From: CAYQUL01 sp964568925
GTDB lineage: Bacteria; Patescibacteriota; Microgenomatia; UBA8517
Reading direction: 5' to 3'
DNA length: 58,391 nt
NCBI GenBank assembly: GCA_964568925.1
Contig: CAZMSJ010000006.1
Location: 1 to 58,391 of the forward strand
Shown here: positions 42,006 through 48,936 of the stretch, piece after piece
How positions within the stretch are numbered: position 1 is the stretch's first letter
How the letters are laid out: each line of letters starts with the position of its first letter
Made by a program: the position numbers and the translations under genes
Notes under the pieces: generated by a model
Told to the model about the DNA's origin: nothing
Seen by the model: the letters and a program-made list of their open reading frames with translations, nothing else
Databases searched by the model: none

Positions 42006-42518
42006 TTGATTACTCGAAGCAAAATCCGTAAATTTCTTGTTGCCTACTACGAAACGAACCCAAGTTGGGGACAAAATTGGGGTCTCAGTTGGGATGATAC
42101 CGGAAGGCTGACAAGCGGAATGTTAATGACTATGCTCGGTCTTGCTATTTACGCAGGAATTTTCGCCTATTTAACAATGTCAGTTCTTAAATACGATTTG
42201 TATTCTAGCATTTTCTTGGGTGTGGCTGTCACATTAGTCAATTACCCAGTATTTAAATGGCTCGGTGCCCTACTCTATGTGTTATTGGCAATTCCTTTTC
42301 GAGTAACCTTCTACCTCTGGAATCTCATTCCAGAAGGCGATGTAGATCTTGAGGATGAGAATGCGGTCGAAGAGTCACAGTTATCCGAAGATTTTGAGGG
42401 CCATGAAAAGCCAAAACGTGAATATAATCTTTCTCTGTATAAGTCGGATGATTACTATATTGACCAAGGTGATGATGATCACGCTGCAATCGAATTAGGT
42501 ACGTCGAATCGCCAGTAG
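42006..42518 (+). CDS. membrane protein with conserved C-terminal YxLSxYxxDxYYI tail, paralogue 1
   Basis: A 170-residue protein: N-terminal amphipathic ITRSKIRKF, two or three membrane helices (about 40-90), an acidic stretch, and a tail with YNLSLYKSDDYYID. The tail matches the next gene's tail. The TTG start at 42006 follows AAGGAG by 6 nt; the promoter has TATACT about 30 nt upstream. A hairpin follows the gene. Function unknown. Confidence 0.65.
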   Translation: MITRSKIRKFLVAYYETNPSWGQNWGLSWDDTGRLTSGMLMTMLGLAIYAGIFAYLTMSVLKYDLYSSIFLGVAVTLVNYPVFKWLGALLYVLLAIPFRVTFYLWNLIPEGDVDLEDENAVEESQLSEDFEGHEKPKREYNLSLYKSDDYYIDQGDDDHAAIELGTSNRQ

Positions 42519-42527
42519 CCAGTTTTT

Positions 42528-42553
42528 CCCCGGACAAGATGCCTTGTCTGGGG
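42528..42553 (+). terminator. terminator-like hairpin
   Basis: CCCCGGACAAG pairs with CTTGTCTGGGG around 4 nt, with one G-T pair. The T-run after it is weak (ATTATTGTG). Confidence 0.65.
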
Positions 42554-42656
42554 ATTATTGTGTTTACTCAGTAGCTTATTTTAAGTGTATCTTGAGATTA
42601 TGGGTATTTTCTACTATAATCTCTATTCTTGGAGTTAGTAATGTAAGGAGATTTAA

Positions 42657-43109
42657 GTGATTACGAGAGATAGTATCAAACGTCACGTAATTCGTTTATG
42701 GGGGCTCGATTTACTGGATAAAGGTGGATTAGAGGCACTACTTGGGGGCTATCTCTGGTTTGCTTTGGTGTATTTTACTGCGGAGAAGTTTGAAAGCGTG
42801 GCTTTTGCTATTTTGATGTTTAGTATTTGGGGTATTTGTGCAATCCCGGTTGCAAAACTCATGCTATATCTGATAGGTGGATCGTATCGTGGAATAGTTG
42901 CTCTGTATGTCAGACTAATCCCAAAAGATGAAGAAGAAGCATATAGCAGAAAGATGGCTCGTCAAGAGAAAAAGAAAAAGAACTTGGATACGAGTGGGCA
43001 CAACGGTATCGATTACGATCTGTCTGCTTACGGCAATGATCGATATTATATTGCGGAAGAAGACCCTGTTCAAAAAAGGTTAAATGAGCAGATGACTCAG
43101 ACAAAATAA
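42657..43109 (+). CDS. membrane protein with conserved C-terminal YxLSxYxxDxYYI tail, paralogue 2
   Basis: A 150-residue protein: start ITRDSIKRH like its neighbour's, two or three membrane helices (about 28-75), a Lys-rich region and the tail YDLSAYGNDRYYIAEE. Start and tail are shared with paralogue 1 while the middle has diverged, so the two arose by duplication. The GTG start follows AAGGAG; TATAAT lies about 36 nt upstream. A 13-bp terminator overlaps the last codons. Confidence 0.65.
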   Translation: MITRDSIKRHVIRLWGLDLLDKGGLEALLGGYLWFALVYFTAEKFESVAFAILMFSIWGICAIPVAKLMLYLIGGSYRGIVALYVRLIPKDEEEAYSRKMARQEKKKKNLDTSGHNGIDYDLSAYGNDRYYIAEEDPVQKRLNEQMTQTK

Positions 43110-43128
43110 TTGTCTGGGTCATTTTTTT
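43092..43128 (+). terminator. rho-independent terminator overlapping the end of paralogue 2
   Basis: A 13-bp stem (ATGACTCAGACAA with TTGTCTGGGTCAT, one G-T pair) around 5 nt is followed by seven Ts. The left arm encodes the last residues of the protein. Confidence 0.92.
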
Positions 43129-43144
43129 GTGATACAGTGATTCC

Positions 43145-43672
43145 ATGGAGAAAGTGGTTCATGTGCCTGCAGCTAAAGAGCATATTGTCTTGGAAAAAAA
43201 TGCAAAGTTGCAAGTAACCCCTGAAGTTATTCTTCCAATAAATCAAGAAATGCCAAAAGAAAAGAAAAGTTCTTCACTAAATATCATCATCTTTGTCCTT
43301 GTTGTGTTAATTGCTGGTGTAGGTACTGGATTTGGTGCATCTAAGCTCAGTGCTAAAGGTGGGTCTTCTACTGCTGCCACTTCACAAGGAAAAACAATGG
43401 TTGCTGAAACACAAGATGAGGCTGGTACTTCTGATGTTAGTGCATTCCCTGATTCTGCTGAGGGAGAATTAAAGGAAGCTCCACCAGAAGCCGATGGTTC
43501 ACATTACCTTGATCGTGGGACTGGAAAAACACAATACGTTTATTTGACATCAACCGTTATTAATCTTCAAAACTTTGTTGGTAAAAAAGTTCAAGTTAAT
43601 GGCCAGACACTAGCGTCAGGCAAAAAAGCGGGTTGGCTCATGGATGTCGGTCGTATAAAAGTTATTAAGTAA
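43145..43672 (+). CDS. single-helix membrane protein upstream of ftsE
   Basis: A 175-residue protein with a cytoplasmic N-terminus of about 46 residues, one membrane helix (about 47-65), a Ser/Thr/Ala linker and a folded C-terminal domain of about 70 residues with LDRGTGKTQYVYLTSTVINL and VGKKVQVNGQT, similar in style to an OB-like fold. TACAGT (extended -10) lies 6 nt before the ATG. It is 10 nt upstream of ftsE in the same direction, so a role in division or envelope is possible. No family recognised. Confidence 0.65.
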   Translation: MEKVVHVPAAKEHIVLEKNAKLQVTPEVILPINQEMPKEKKSSSLNIIIFVLVVLIAGVGTGFGASKLSAKGGSSTAATSQGKTMVAETQDEAGTSDVSAFPDSAEGELKEAPPEADGSHYLDRGTGKTQYVYLTSTVINLQNFVGKKVQVNGQTLASGKKAGWLMDVGRIKVIK

Positions 43673-43682
43673 TGCATTCCTC

Positions 43683-44375
43683 ATGCTTGAATTTAAAAAT
43701 GTATCCAAAACGTTTGGAGCAATACAGGCTCTTGAAGATCTCTCCTTTACAATAGAGTCAGGAGAGTTTGTCTTCATTATTGGTGCATCTGGTGCAGGAA
43801 AGACTAGTGTTTTAAAACTTCTTATTCACGAATACCCCCCAACGACAGGTGAAATTATTCTCGATGGGAACAGAATTGATAACTTAAAGGCAAAAGATGT
43901 GCCTCTTCTTCGACAACAGTTAGGAATCGTCTTCCAAGATTTTAAATTGCTGCCAACACGTACCGTAGGTGAAAACATTGAACTCGCTTTAGCGGTAAAG
44001 AAGGTCGATAAAAAAGAATGGTCTGAACGAGTGAAACATGTATTGTCTCTAGTTGGCCTGTCTGAACGAGAAAGTCTTTTTCCTTCACAACTTTCAGGTG
44101 GAGAACTTCAACGAGCTGCTATTGCTCGAGCCCTTGTTATTAATCCTTCTCTTATTTTTGCGGATGAACCTACCGGAAATCTTGACTGGGAAACTGCTGA
44201 TGGAATAATGGATTTACTTGTTAAAATTAATGCAGAAGGAAAGACAGTTATTGTAACGACACATAACATGGAGATTATCGAAAAGTTAAAAAAGAGAGTA
44301 ATTGCTCTTTCTAAAGGAAAGCTCGTTCCTGGTGCAACACACCACAAACACAAGAAACATGAAAACAACAGTTAA
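43683..44375 (+). CDS. ftsE: cell division ATP-binding protein FtsE
   Basis: A 230-residue ABC ATPase: Walker A GASGAGKTS, signature LSGGELQRAAIARAL, Walker B LIFADEPTGNLD, and switch region VTTHNMEI. The sequence FQDFKLLPTRTVGENI is typical of FtsE. With FtsX it controls wall hydrolases during division from the cytoplasmic side. The His/Lys-rich tail overlaps the ftsX start by 17 nt. The M23 peptidase encoded next is its likely effector. Confidence 0.95.
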   Translation: MLEFKNVSKTFGAIQALEDLSFTIESGEFVFIIGASGAGKTSVLKLLIHEYPPTTGEIILDGNRIDNLKAKDVPLLRQQLGIVFQDFKLLPTRTVGENIELALAVKKVDKKEWSERVKHVLSLVGLSERESLFPSQLSGGELQRAAIARALVINPSLIFADEPTGNLDWETADGIMDLLVKINAEGKTVIVTTHNMEIIEKLKKRVIALSKGKLVPGATHHKHKKHENNS

Positions 44376-45273
44376 TTCAGGGTTTACCTATATTCGAAGA
44401 TCGCCATTTCAAGCACTTGCAGCGATAAGTGTTTTGGCAGTTACGTATTTTGTCGTTACCTTCGTCGCGGTGGCAATTTTTAGTGTCAGTAACACGCTTA
44501 CCTATTTTGAAACAAGACCACAGGCAATAGCTTTTATTAAAAATGACACAACTGATGAGGCTATTAACTTACTCAAGCAAAAGCTAACTGATGACAGTCG
44601 TATAAAGTCAGTTAAGTTTGTAAGTCGTGAGGATGCCTATGGAATCTATAAAGAAGCAACCAAAGACAATCCACTTCTCGGTGAACTGGTGAGCCCTTCC
44701 ATTTTTCCACCAAGCCTTGAGTTTTCAGTAAATGATCTTGATCATGCACAAGAAATACTCGACTCTGTTAAAACAGAATCAATAATTGATACTGTAGGGT
44801 TTACCGCAAGCCTTGGAGGTTCTGACACCGTAAACACCGTTATCTCTCGATTACAGCAAGTTGGACGATCCCTTCGAATCGTGGGTCTTTCTGTTGTAAC
44901 TATTTTACTGACAACATCATTCTTAGTCTTGCTTGTTGTTATGTCGATGCGAGTCGCGATGCGAAAGCCTGAAATTGAGAGTCTTAAGTTTCTAGGAGCT
45001 TCAACTGGTTTCATTCGATTGCCATTAATGATTGAAGCAATGGTCTATAGCATTGTTGGTGTTGCCATTGGTTGGATTGCAGCAACACTCTTAACTATGT
45101 ATATTGCCCCGTCAGTCTTTAGATATGTTGGTGATATTCCAATTCTTCCACGAGCAATGGTTGATTTCTTCAAGCTCTTTGGCGTAGTTCTCGCGATTGA
45201 TGTTCTTTCTGCTGTTGTAATTGCGCTCCTCGGATCAGTGGTTGCGGTCTCTCGATCACTTCGAGGAAAATGA
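44359..45273 (+). CDS. ftsX: cell division protein FtsX
   Basis: A 304-residue FtsX: first membrane helix near residues 20-45, an extracytoplasmic domain of about 110 residues that would activate a peptidoglycan hydrolase, then three more helices (about 175-200, 225-245 and 270-295). The phrase EIESLKFLGAS before the third helix is conserved in FtsX. ATG at 44359 is chosen over 44302 because it gives the usual short cytoplasmic start. It is 7 nt before the M23 gene, forming an ftsE-ftsX-peptidase operon. Confidence 0.95.
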   Translation: MKTTVNSGFTYIRRSPFQALAAISVLAVTYFVVTFVAVAIFSVSNTLTYFETRPQAIAFIKNDTTDEAINLLKQKLTDDSRIKSVKFVSREDAYGIYKEATKDNPLLGELVSPSIFPPSLEFSVNDLDHAQEILDSVKTESIIDTVGFTASLGGSDTVNTVISRLQQVGRSLRIVGLSVVTILLTTSFLVLLVVMSMRVAMRKPEIESLKFLGASTGFIRLPLMIEAMVYSIVGVAIGWIAATLLTMYIAPSVFRYVGDIPILPRAMVDFFKLFGVVLAIDVLSAVVIALLGSVVAVSRSLRGK

Positions 45274-45280
45274 GAACGCG

Positions 45281-46441
45281 ATGAAAAGATTGTTTATCCT
45301 ACTTGCAGTGGTGGCGTTAGTTTTTGTCTTCCCGAGAGTCTCTTTGGGAGAAGATTGTAGTGGGGACGACGCAGCACGTCGCGCATGTCTCGAAAGACAG
45401 ATTGCTGAGTACGAACAGCAAGTTAAAACACTTCAAGCCAAAGCCACAACCTTAAATAACCAGATTGCGCAGTTTAATGCACAGATCCGATTAACAGAGC
45501 TTAAAATTGCACAAACAGAGGAGCAGGCAAGTTTACTTGCAGGCCGTATGACCCAGTTAGCTGACTCGTTAAGCAAACTTTCAAATGCCTTTGAATCTCG
45601 CGTAGTTGAAACCTACAAACTCTCTCGAGTAGGTGACACTCCTTTCTCCCTCTTTCTCTCAGGTCGAGTTAACCAAGCGTTGTCCACCTATCACTACTTA
45701 AAACAAATACAGCAGGCTGACCATGGATTAATTGGAAGACTTGCGAAAGCAAATGAAACATATAAACAACAAAAACAGGAACTTGAGAAACTTCAAAAAG
45801 ATTTAGCAGTACAAAAATCAAATCTCGATCAACAGAGAAAGGCAAAGAACCAGTTATTATCTGTGACACAAAATGATGAAAAGAAGTATCAACAATTATT
45901 GGCCTCATCTCGTGCTGAATATGAAGCTATTCAAGCTATTATTGCGGGTAAGGGAAGTGAAACTGAAGTGGGGAAAGTATCTGAAGGACAAAAAATTGCA
46001 TCTATTATTCAAGGAGCCTCATGCAATAGTAGTGCAGCCCATCTTCATTTCATTGTGGCGAAGGGGAAAATTGCAGAGAACCCATTTGGATATTTGAAAC
46101 CTGGTATCGATGCACAAAATTGTTCTGGTCCTGGAGACTGTTCTGCTGGAGATCCCTTTAACCCAACCGGTTCATGGAATTGGCCTATTGCCCCGACGAT
46201 TCGGTTTAGCCAAGGGTTTGGTCGCACATGGGCAGTTGCAAACACTTGGGTCGGTCGCGTGTACTCACAACACAATGGTATTGATATTAATTCAACAACA
46301 TCATCTGATGTGAAGGCTGTTAAGGCTGGTGTGTTGTATCAGGGAAGTTATACCGGTGGTGGAGGTTGTCGTTTGCGCTATGTTCGTGTTCATCATGACG
46401 GGTCAGATATCGATACGTTTTATTTACATATTAACTATTAG
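45281..46441 (+). CDS. coiled-coil M23-type peptidase with circularly permuted catalytic domain
   Basis: A 386-residue protein: signal peptide (1-23), long coiled coil (about 33-215), then an M23/LytM-like domain. The usual order of catalytic motifs is H-x-x-x-D, then Y-x-H, then H-x-H. Here the HLHF motif (His254, His256) comes first, with GKVSEGQKIA in front of it as normally seen just before HLHF. HNGID (His331, Asp335) and YLH (His383) follow at the very C-terminus. All ligands are present but in rotated order. By position it is the EnvC-like target of FtsEX and likely cuts septal peptidoglycan. Confidence 0.88.
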   Translation: MKRLFILLAVVALVFVFPRVSLGEDCSGDDAARRACLERQIAEYEQQVKTLQAKATTLNNQIAQFNAQIRLTELKIAQTEEQASLLAGRMTQLADSLSKLSNAFESRVVETYKLSRVGDTPFSLFLSGRVNQALSTYHYLKQIQQADHGLIGRLAKANETYKQQKQELEKLQKDLAVQKSNLDQQRKAKNQLLSVTQNDEKKYQQLLASSRAEYEAIQAIIAGKGSETEVGKVSEGQKIASIIQGASCNSSAAHLHFIVAKGKIAENPFGYLKPGIDAQNCSGPGDCSAGDPFNPTGSWNWPIAPTIRFSQGFGRTWAVANTWVGRVYSQHNGIDINSTTSSDVKAVKAGVLYQGSYTGGGGCRLRYVRVHHDGSDIDTFYLHINY

Positions 46442-46449
46442 TAAATCCT

Positions 46450-47199
46450 GTGGCACAACAGCCTATTATCAGCGAAGTTTATTATGCTGAAAAAGATGAT
46501 TGGGTTGAGATTAATAACCCTTTCTCGTCATCTTCTCCAATTGATCTTTCCGAGTATCGTCTTCGAGATACTACTAAGACAAACAAGATAGATTTAACTG
46601 GTTCCCTTCCTCCAGGAGGTTTTGCTGTTTTCTCATTTGGAAATAAACTCAATAACTCAGGGGATACGGTGAAACTTGTGAAAAAGGCAGATGACAGTGA
46701 AATAAGTTTCCTGTCTTTTGGGAAAGGAGGACTTTGTACTGCTCCTGTGGGCAAGTCAGTCTTTTGGGTGTCAGGAGAACAACGGACAGGGGATCCAACA
46801 AAAGGGACTGAAAACAAAGATGGAAGCAACTGTGTTAAACAAACAGAAGCACCAAAGATTACGAGTACACCAGAGCCGACTCCTATTCTGGTAACGCCAG
46901 CTTCCAAAAAGGAAGTAATCAAAGAGGCTACCTCCACACCGACACCAAAGGCAGAAGTACTCAGTGATGTAGATCAAAAGAATAAAGACGTGTCAGCTTC
47001 CCCCATCCCTATTGAAACAGAGAAGGGGAAAGAGGTGTTATACTCGTCAACCGTAAGTGCTGCGCCAGTTGTGTATTCCCCAATGGGATACCTATTTATT
47101 GGAATTGGCGTGTTCTGCATCTTGCTCTCTCTGGGGCTCGGTATTCTCAGCCTAAGACGCTATAATAGAAAACGCCATGAAAAACACATTCTTCCTTAA
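46450..47199 (+). CDS. lamin-tail-domain (LTD) surface protein with C-terminal membrane helix
   Basis: A 249-residue protein. Residues 4-120 match a bacterial lamin tail domain: ISEVYYAEKDDWVEINNP, SEYRLRD, LPPGGFAVFSFGNK. A Thr/Pro/Lys linker and one membrane helix (about 216-237) with a basic tail follow. No ordinary signal peptide is visible, which is odd for a protein that should be outside. The start is GTG, 8 nt after the peptidase stop, so it is part of the ftsEX operon. It probably binds a surface partner. Confidence 0.78.
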   Translation: MAQQPIISEVYYAEKDDWVEINNPFSSSSPIDLSEYRLRDTTKTNKIDLTGSLPPGGFAVFSFGNKLNNSGDTVKLVKKADDSEISFLSFGKGGLCTAPVGKSVFWVSGEQRTGDPTKGTENKDGSNCVKQTEAPKITSTPEPTPILVTPASKKEVIKEATSTPTPKAEVLSDVDQKNKDVSASPIPIETEKGKEVLYSSTVSAAPVVYSPMGYLFIGIGVFCILLSLGLGILSLRRYNRKRHEKHILP

Positions 47200-47614
47200 A
47201 ACGACAAAAGCCTTGTACTTTATTCTGCCAATTCTTGTGTGGATGCTTATTATCTTTTCTTTTTCAAATAAACCAACGGGTGTCGCCAGCACCATTGATT
47301 GGCAAGATTTTGTGATTAAAAAGTTTGCCCATGTGCTTATTTTTGGAGGCTTATCTCTCTTAACATATAGAGCTCTGCGTGCATATCGCTTCTCACGACG
47401 TGATGCCGTGATCATCGCCGTTTTGTTTAGCTCTTTCTATGGTTTAACTGATGAATTTCATCAAAGTTTTATTGCTGGAAGAACTTCTCGGCTTCGAGAT
47501 GTCGGTTTTGATACAATAGGGTCGGTTCTTTCACTCACAACGCTATGGTATACATCACAAAAACTGCCGAAGAAACTTTTGAACTTGGCCAAAGAATTGG
47601 ATCTCACCTGGTAG
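47177..47614 (+). CDS. VanZ-like membrane protein
   Basis: A 145-residue protein with four hydrophobic helices and the VanZ motifs FAHVLIFGGLS and LYGLTDEFHQSFIAGRT-like text (here FYGLTDEFHQ). The family takes its name from glycopeptide resistance but its biochemical role is unclear. It overlaps the LTD gene by 23 nt upstream and the tsaE gene by 70 nt downstream, so the genes are packed into one transcript. Confidence 0.85.
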   Translation: MKNTFFLKTTKALYFILPILVWMLIIFSFSNKPTGVASTIDWQDFVIKKFAHVLIFGGLSLLTYRALRAYRFSRRDAVIIAVLFSSFYGLTDEFHQSFIAGRTSRLRDVGFDTIGSVLSLTTLWYTSQKLPKKLLNLAKELDLTW

Positions 47615-47997
47615 GTGGTGAGGTTCTAACTCTTCATGGAGATCTTGGTGCAGGAAAAACTACTCTTACTCAGGGCATTGCAAAAGGCTTGGGTATTGAG
47701 AATCAAATTACCTCTCCGACCTTTATTATCCAGCGAACATATGAACTACCAGAAAATGCTCAAGGAATTGAACGTTTCTATCATGTAGATCTGTATCGTC
47801 TTGAAAATGCAGATGATGAGGCCAATGAGCTTGGAATTACCAGTGAATGGGGGCGAAAAGAAACCGTTTTTGCAATTGAATGGCCAGAGCGGCTGTCCGC
47901 TTTGCCTGACCACATTGAAATTAAACTTTCAGTTGCCAAGAATGGGGAGCACGTAATTCAGTTAATTGGCTTAGACTTACCTTCAATTGTTATATAA
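47545..47997 (+). CDS. tsaE: tRNA threonylcarbamoyladenosine biosynthesis ATPase TsaE
   Basis: A 150-residue TsaE, required with TsaB and TsaD for t6A37 in tRNA. Walker A is GDLGAGKTT (about 32-40), then SPTFIIQRTYE, DLYRLE and EWPERL. The ATG at 47545 gives the normal distance to the P-loop, so the 70-nt overlap with the VanZ-like gene is genuine. The next gene, tsaB, starts 4 nt after the stop. Confidence 0.95.
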   Translation: MVYITKTAEETFELGQRIGSHLVGGEVLTLHGDLGAGKTTLTQGIAKGLGIENQITSPTFIIQRTYELPENAQGIERFYHVDLYRLENADDEANELGITSEWGRKETVFAIEWPERLSALPDHIEIKLSVAKNGEHVIQLIGLDLPSIVI

Positions 47998-48001
47998 ACC
48001 C

Positions 48002-48322
48002 ATGAAACTCTATATAGATACCACTTCAAACGAACACATTGTCATTCGCGTAAATGACCGTGAATTTACCTCTGAAGCAAGACAATCAAAGTCACAGAGA
48101 CTTCTTCCCTTTATTATCGAATCACTTGCCGTGGAAGGGGTGACATTGTCTGATATCACTGAAGTTGAAGTTGCAACAGGACCAGGTTCCTTTACTGGAA
48201 TTCGAGTAGGTGTTGCTGTTGCGCAAACAATTGCTTGGGTGAGGGACATCCCTGTAAATGGGTTATCGGTAAAGAAGAATGAATTTGTAACGATTAACTA
48301 CGGTGAAAATCGTTTTAACTAA
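48002..48322 (+). CDS. tsaB: shortened TsaB (t6A synthesis scaffold protein)
   Basis: A 106-residue protein with the N-terminal half of TsaB only: LYIDTTS at the start and the conserved ATGPGSFTGIRVG (about 59-71). Normal TsaB has about 230 residues. The missing half is the second actin-like lobe. No continuation in any frame follows; a promoter for the next gene begins within 50 nt. The conserved half includes the part that contacts TsaD in other bacteria, so the short form may still work. Likely a lineage trait, not a pseudogene. Confidence 0.82.
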   Translation: MKLYIDTTSNEHIVIRVNDREFTSEARQSKSQRLLPFIIESLAVEGVTLSDITEVEVATGPGSFTGIRVGVAVAQTIAWVRDIPVNGLSVKKNEFVTINYGENRFN

Positions 48323-48369
48323 ATCGTTTTCTTCATAAAAAAACAGACTGGATTTTGCCAAAAAATCTG

Positions 48370-48375
48370 TATAAT
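48370..48375 (+). promoter_or_regulatory. -10 TATAAT 6 nt before a GTG start
   Basis: A perfect TATAAT, then GAACTT and the GTG at 48382. It shows that a non-ATG start can also be leaderless. Confidence 0.6.
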
Positions 48376-48381
48376 GAACTT

Positions 48382-48909
48382 GTGATTCAAACATTCATTA
48401 CTGTTGTCTCTGTTATTGTTTTGGGCTTCGCTGTCGCGACCCGTGGCAACGCTCGAATGCTGGATGAAACTCCTCCTCCTGTTTTATCAGATACCACAAC
48501 TGCAACTGACTCTCCTGTTTTTGTTCCCGTTCAAACATTTGAACCAATTCCTACTGAAACACCGATGCCACTTGCAACTGTCTCTGCAACTCCGAAGTCT
48601 CTTGAACCAATAGCTAAACCTACCGCATCCCTTACTGATTGGAACTATCCACGTGCAGAACTTGTTTCTGCCTTTCCAAACTTAATCATGAATTCAGCAG
48701 ACAATCCAAAACAAATAACTGATTGGTACCGAGAAAAAGTGAAGCTTACTGGTCTATCAACAACTCGATATGACACGACTGCCACCAATGATCACATTTA
48801 TAACGTATTGGTTGGTACAAACAAAACAGTAGAGATAGAAATTATCATTGAACGCTTGAGTACAACCGATGCTACGAATATTACAGTAGTATCCACTTCA
48901 ATAAATTGA
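48382..48909 (+). CDS. membrane-anchored protein of unknown function at the head of the pilus locus
   Basis: A 175-residue protein: N-terminal membrane helix (about 3-22), Thr/Pro-rich linker to about residue 85, and a C-terminal domain with YPRAELVSAFPNLIM and DNPKQITDWYREK. The GTG start at 48382 is chosen because TATAAT lies 6 nt upstream; an in-frame ATG at 48355 would lie upstream of that promoter. It is 27 nt before the pilus ATPase gene. Confidence 0.65.
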   Translation: MIQTFITVVSVIVLGFAVATRGNARMLDETPPPVLSDTTTATDSPVFVPVQTFEPIPTETPMPLATVSATPKSLEPIAKPTASLTDWNYPRAELVSAFPNLIMNSADNPKQITDWYREKVKLTGLSTTRYDTTATNDHIYNVLVGTNKTVEIEIIIERLSTTDATNITVVSTSIN

Positions 48910-48936
48910 GGGTGTTATACTAAATTTACCTGCCCT

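Noticed and set aside
45281..46441. Reading the peptidase as two broken M23 domains
   Set aside because: Each motif occurs once, and the pieces together make exactly one full domain in rotated order; permutation is simpler.
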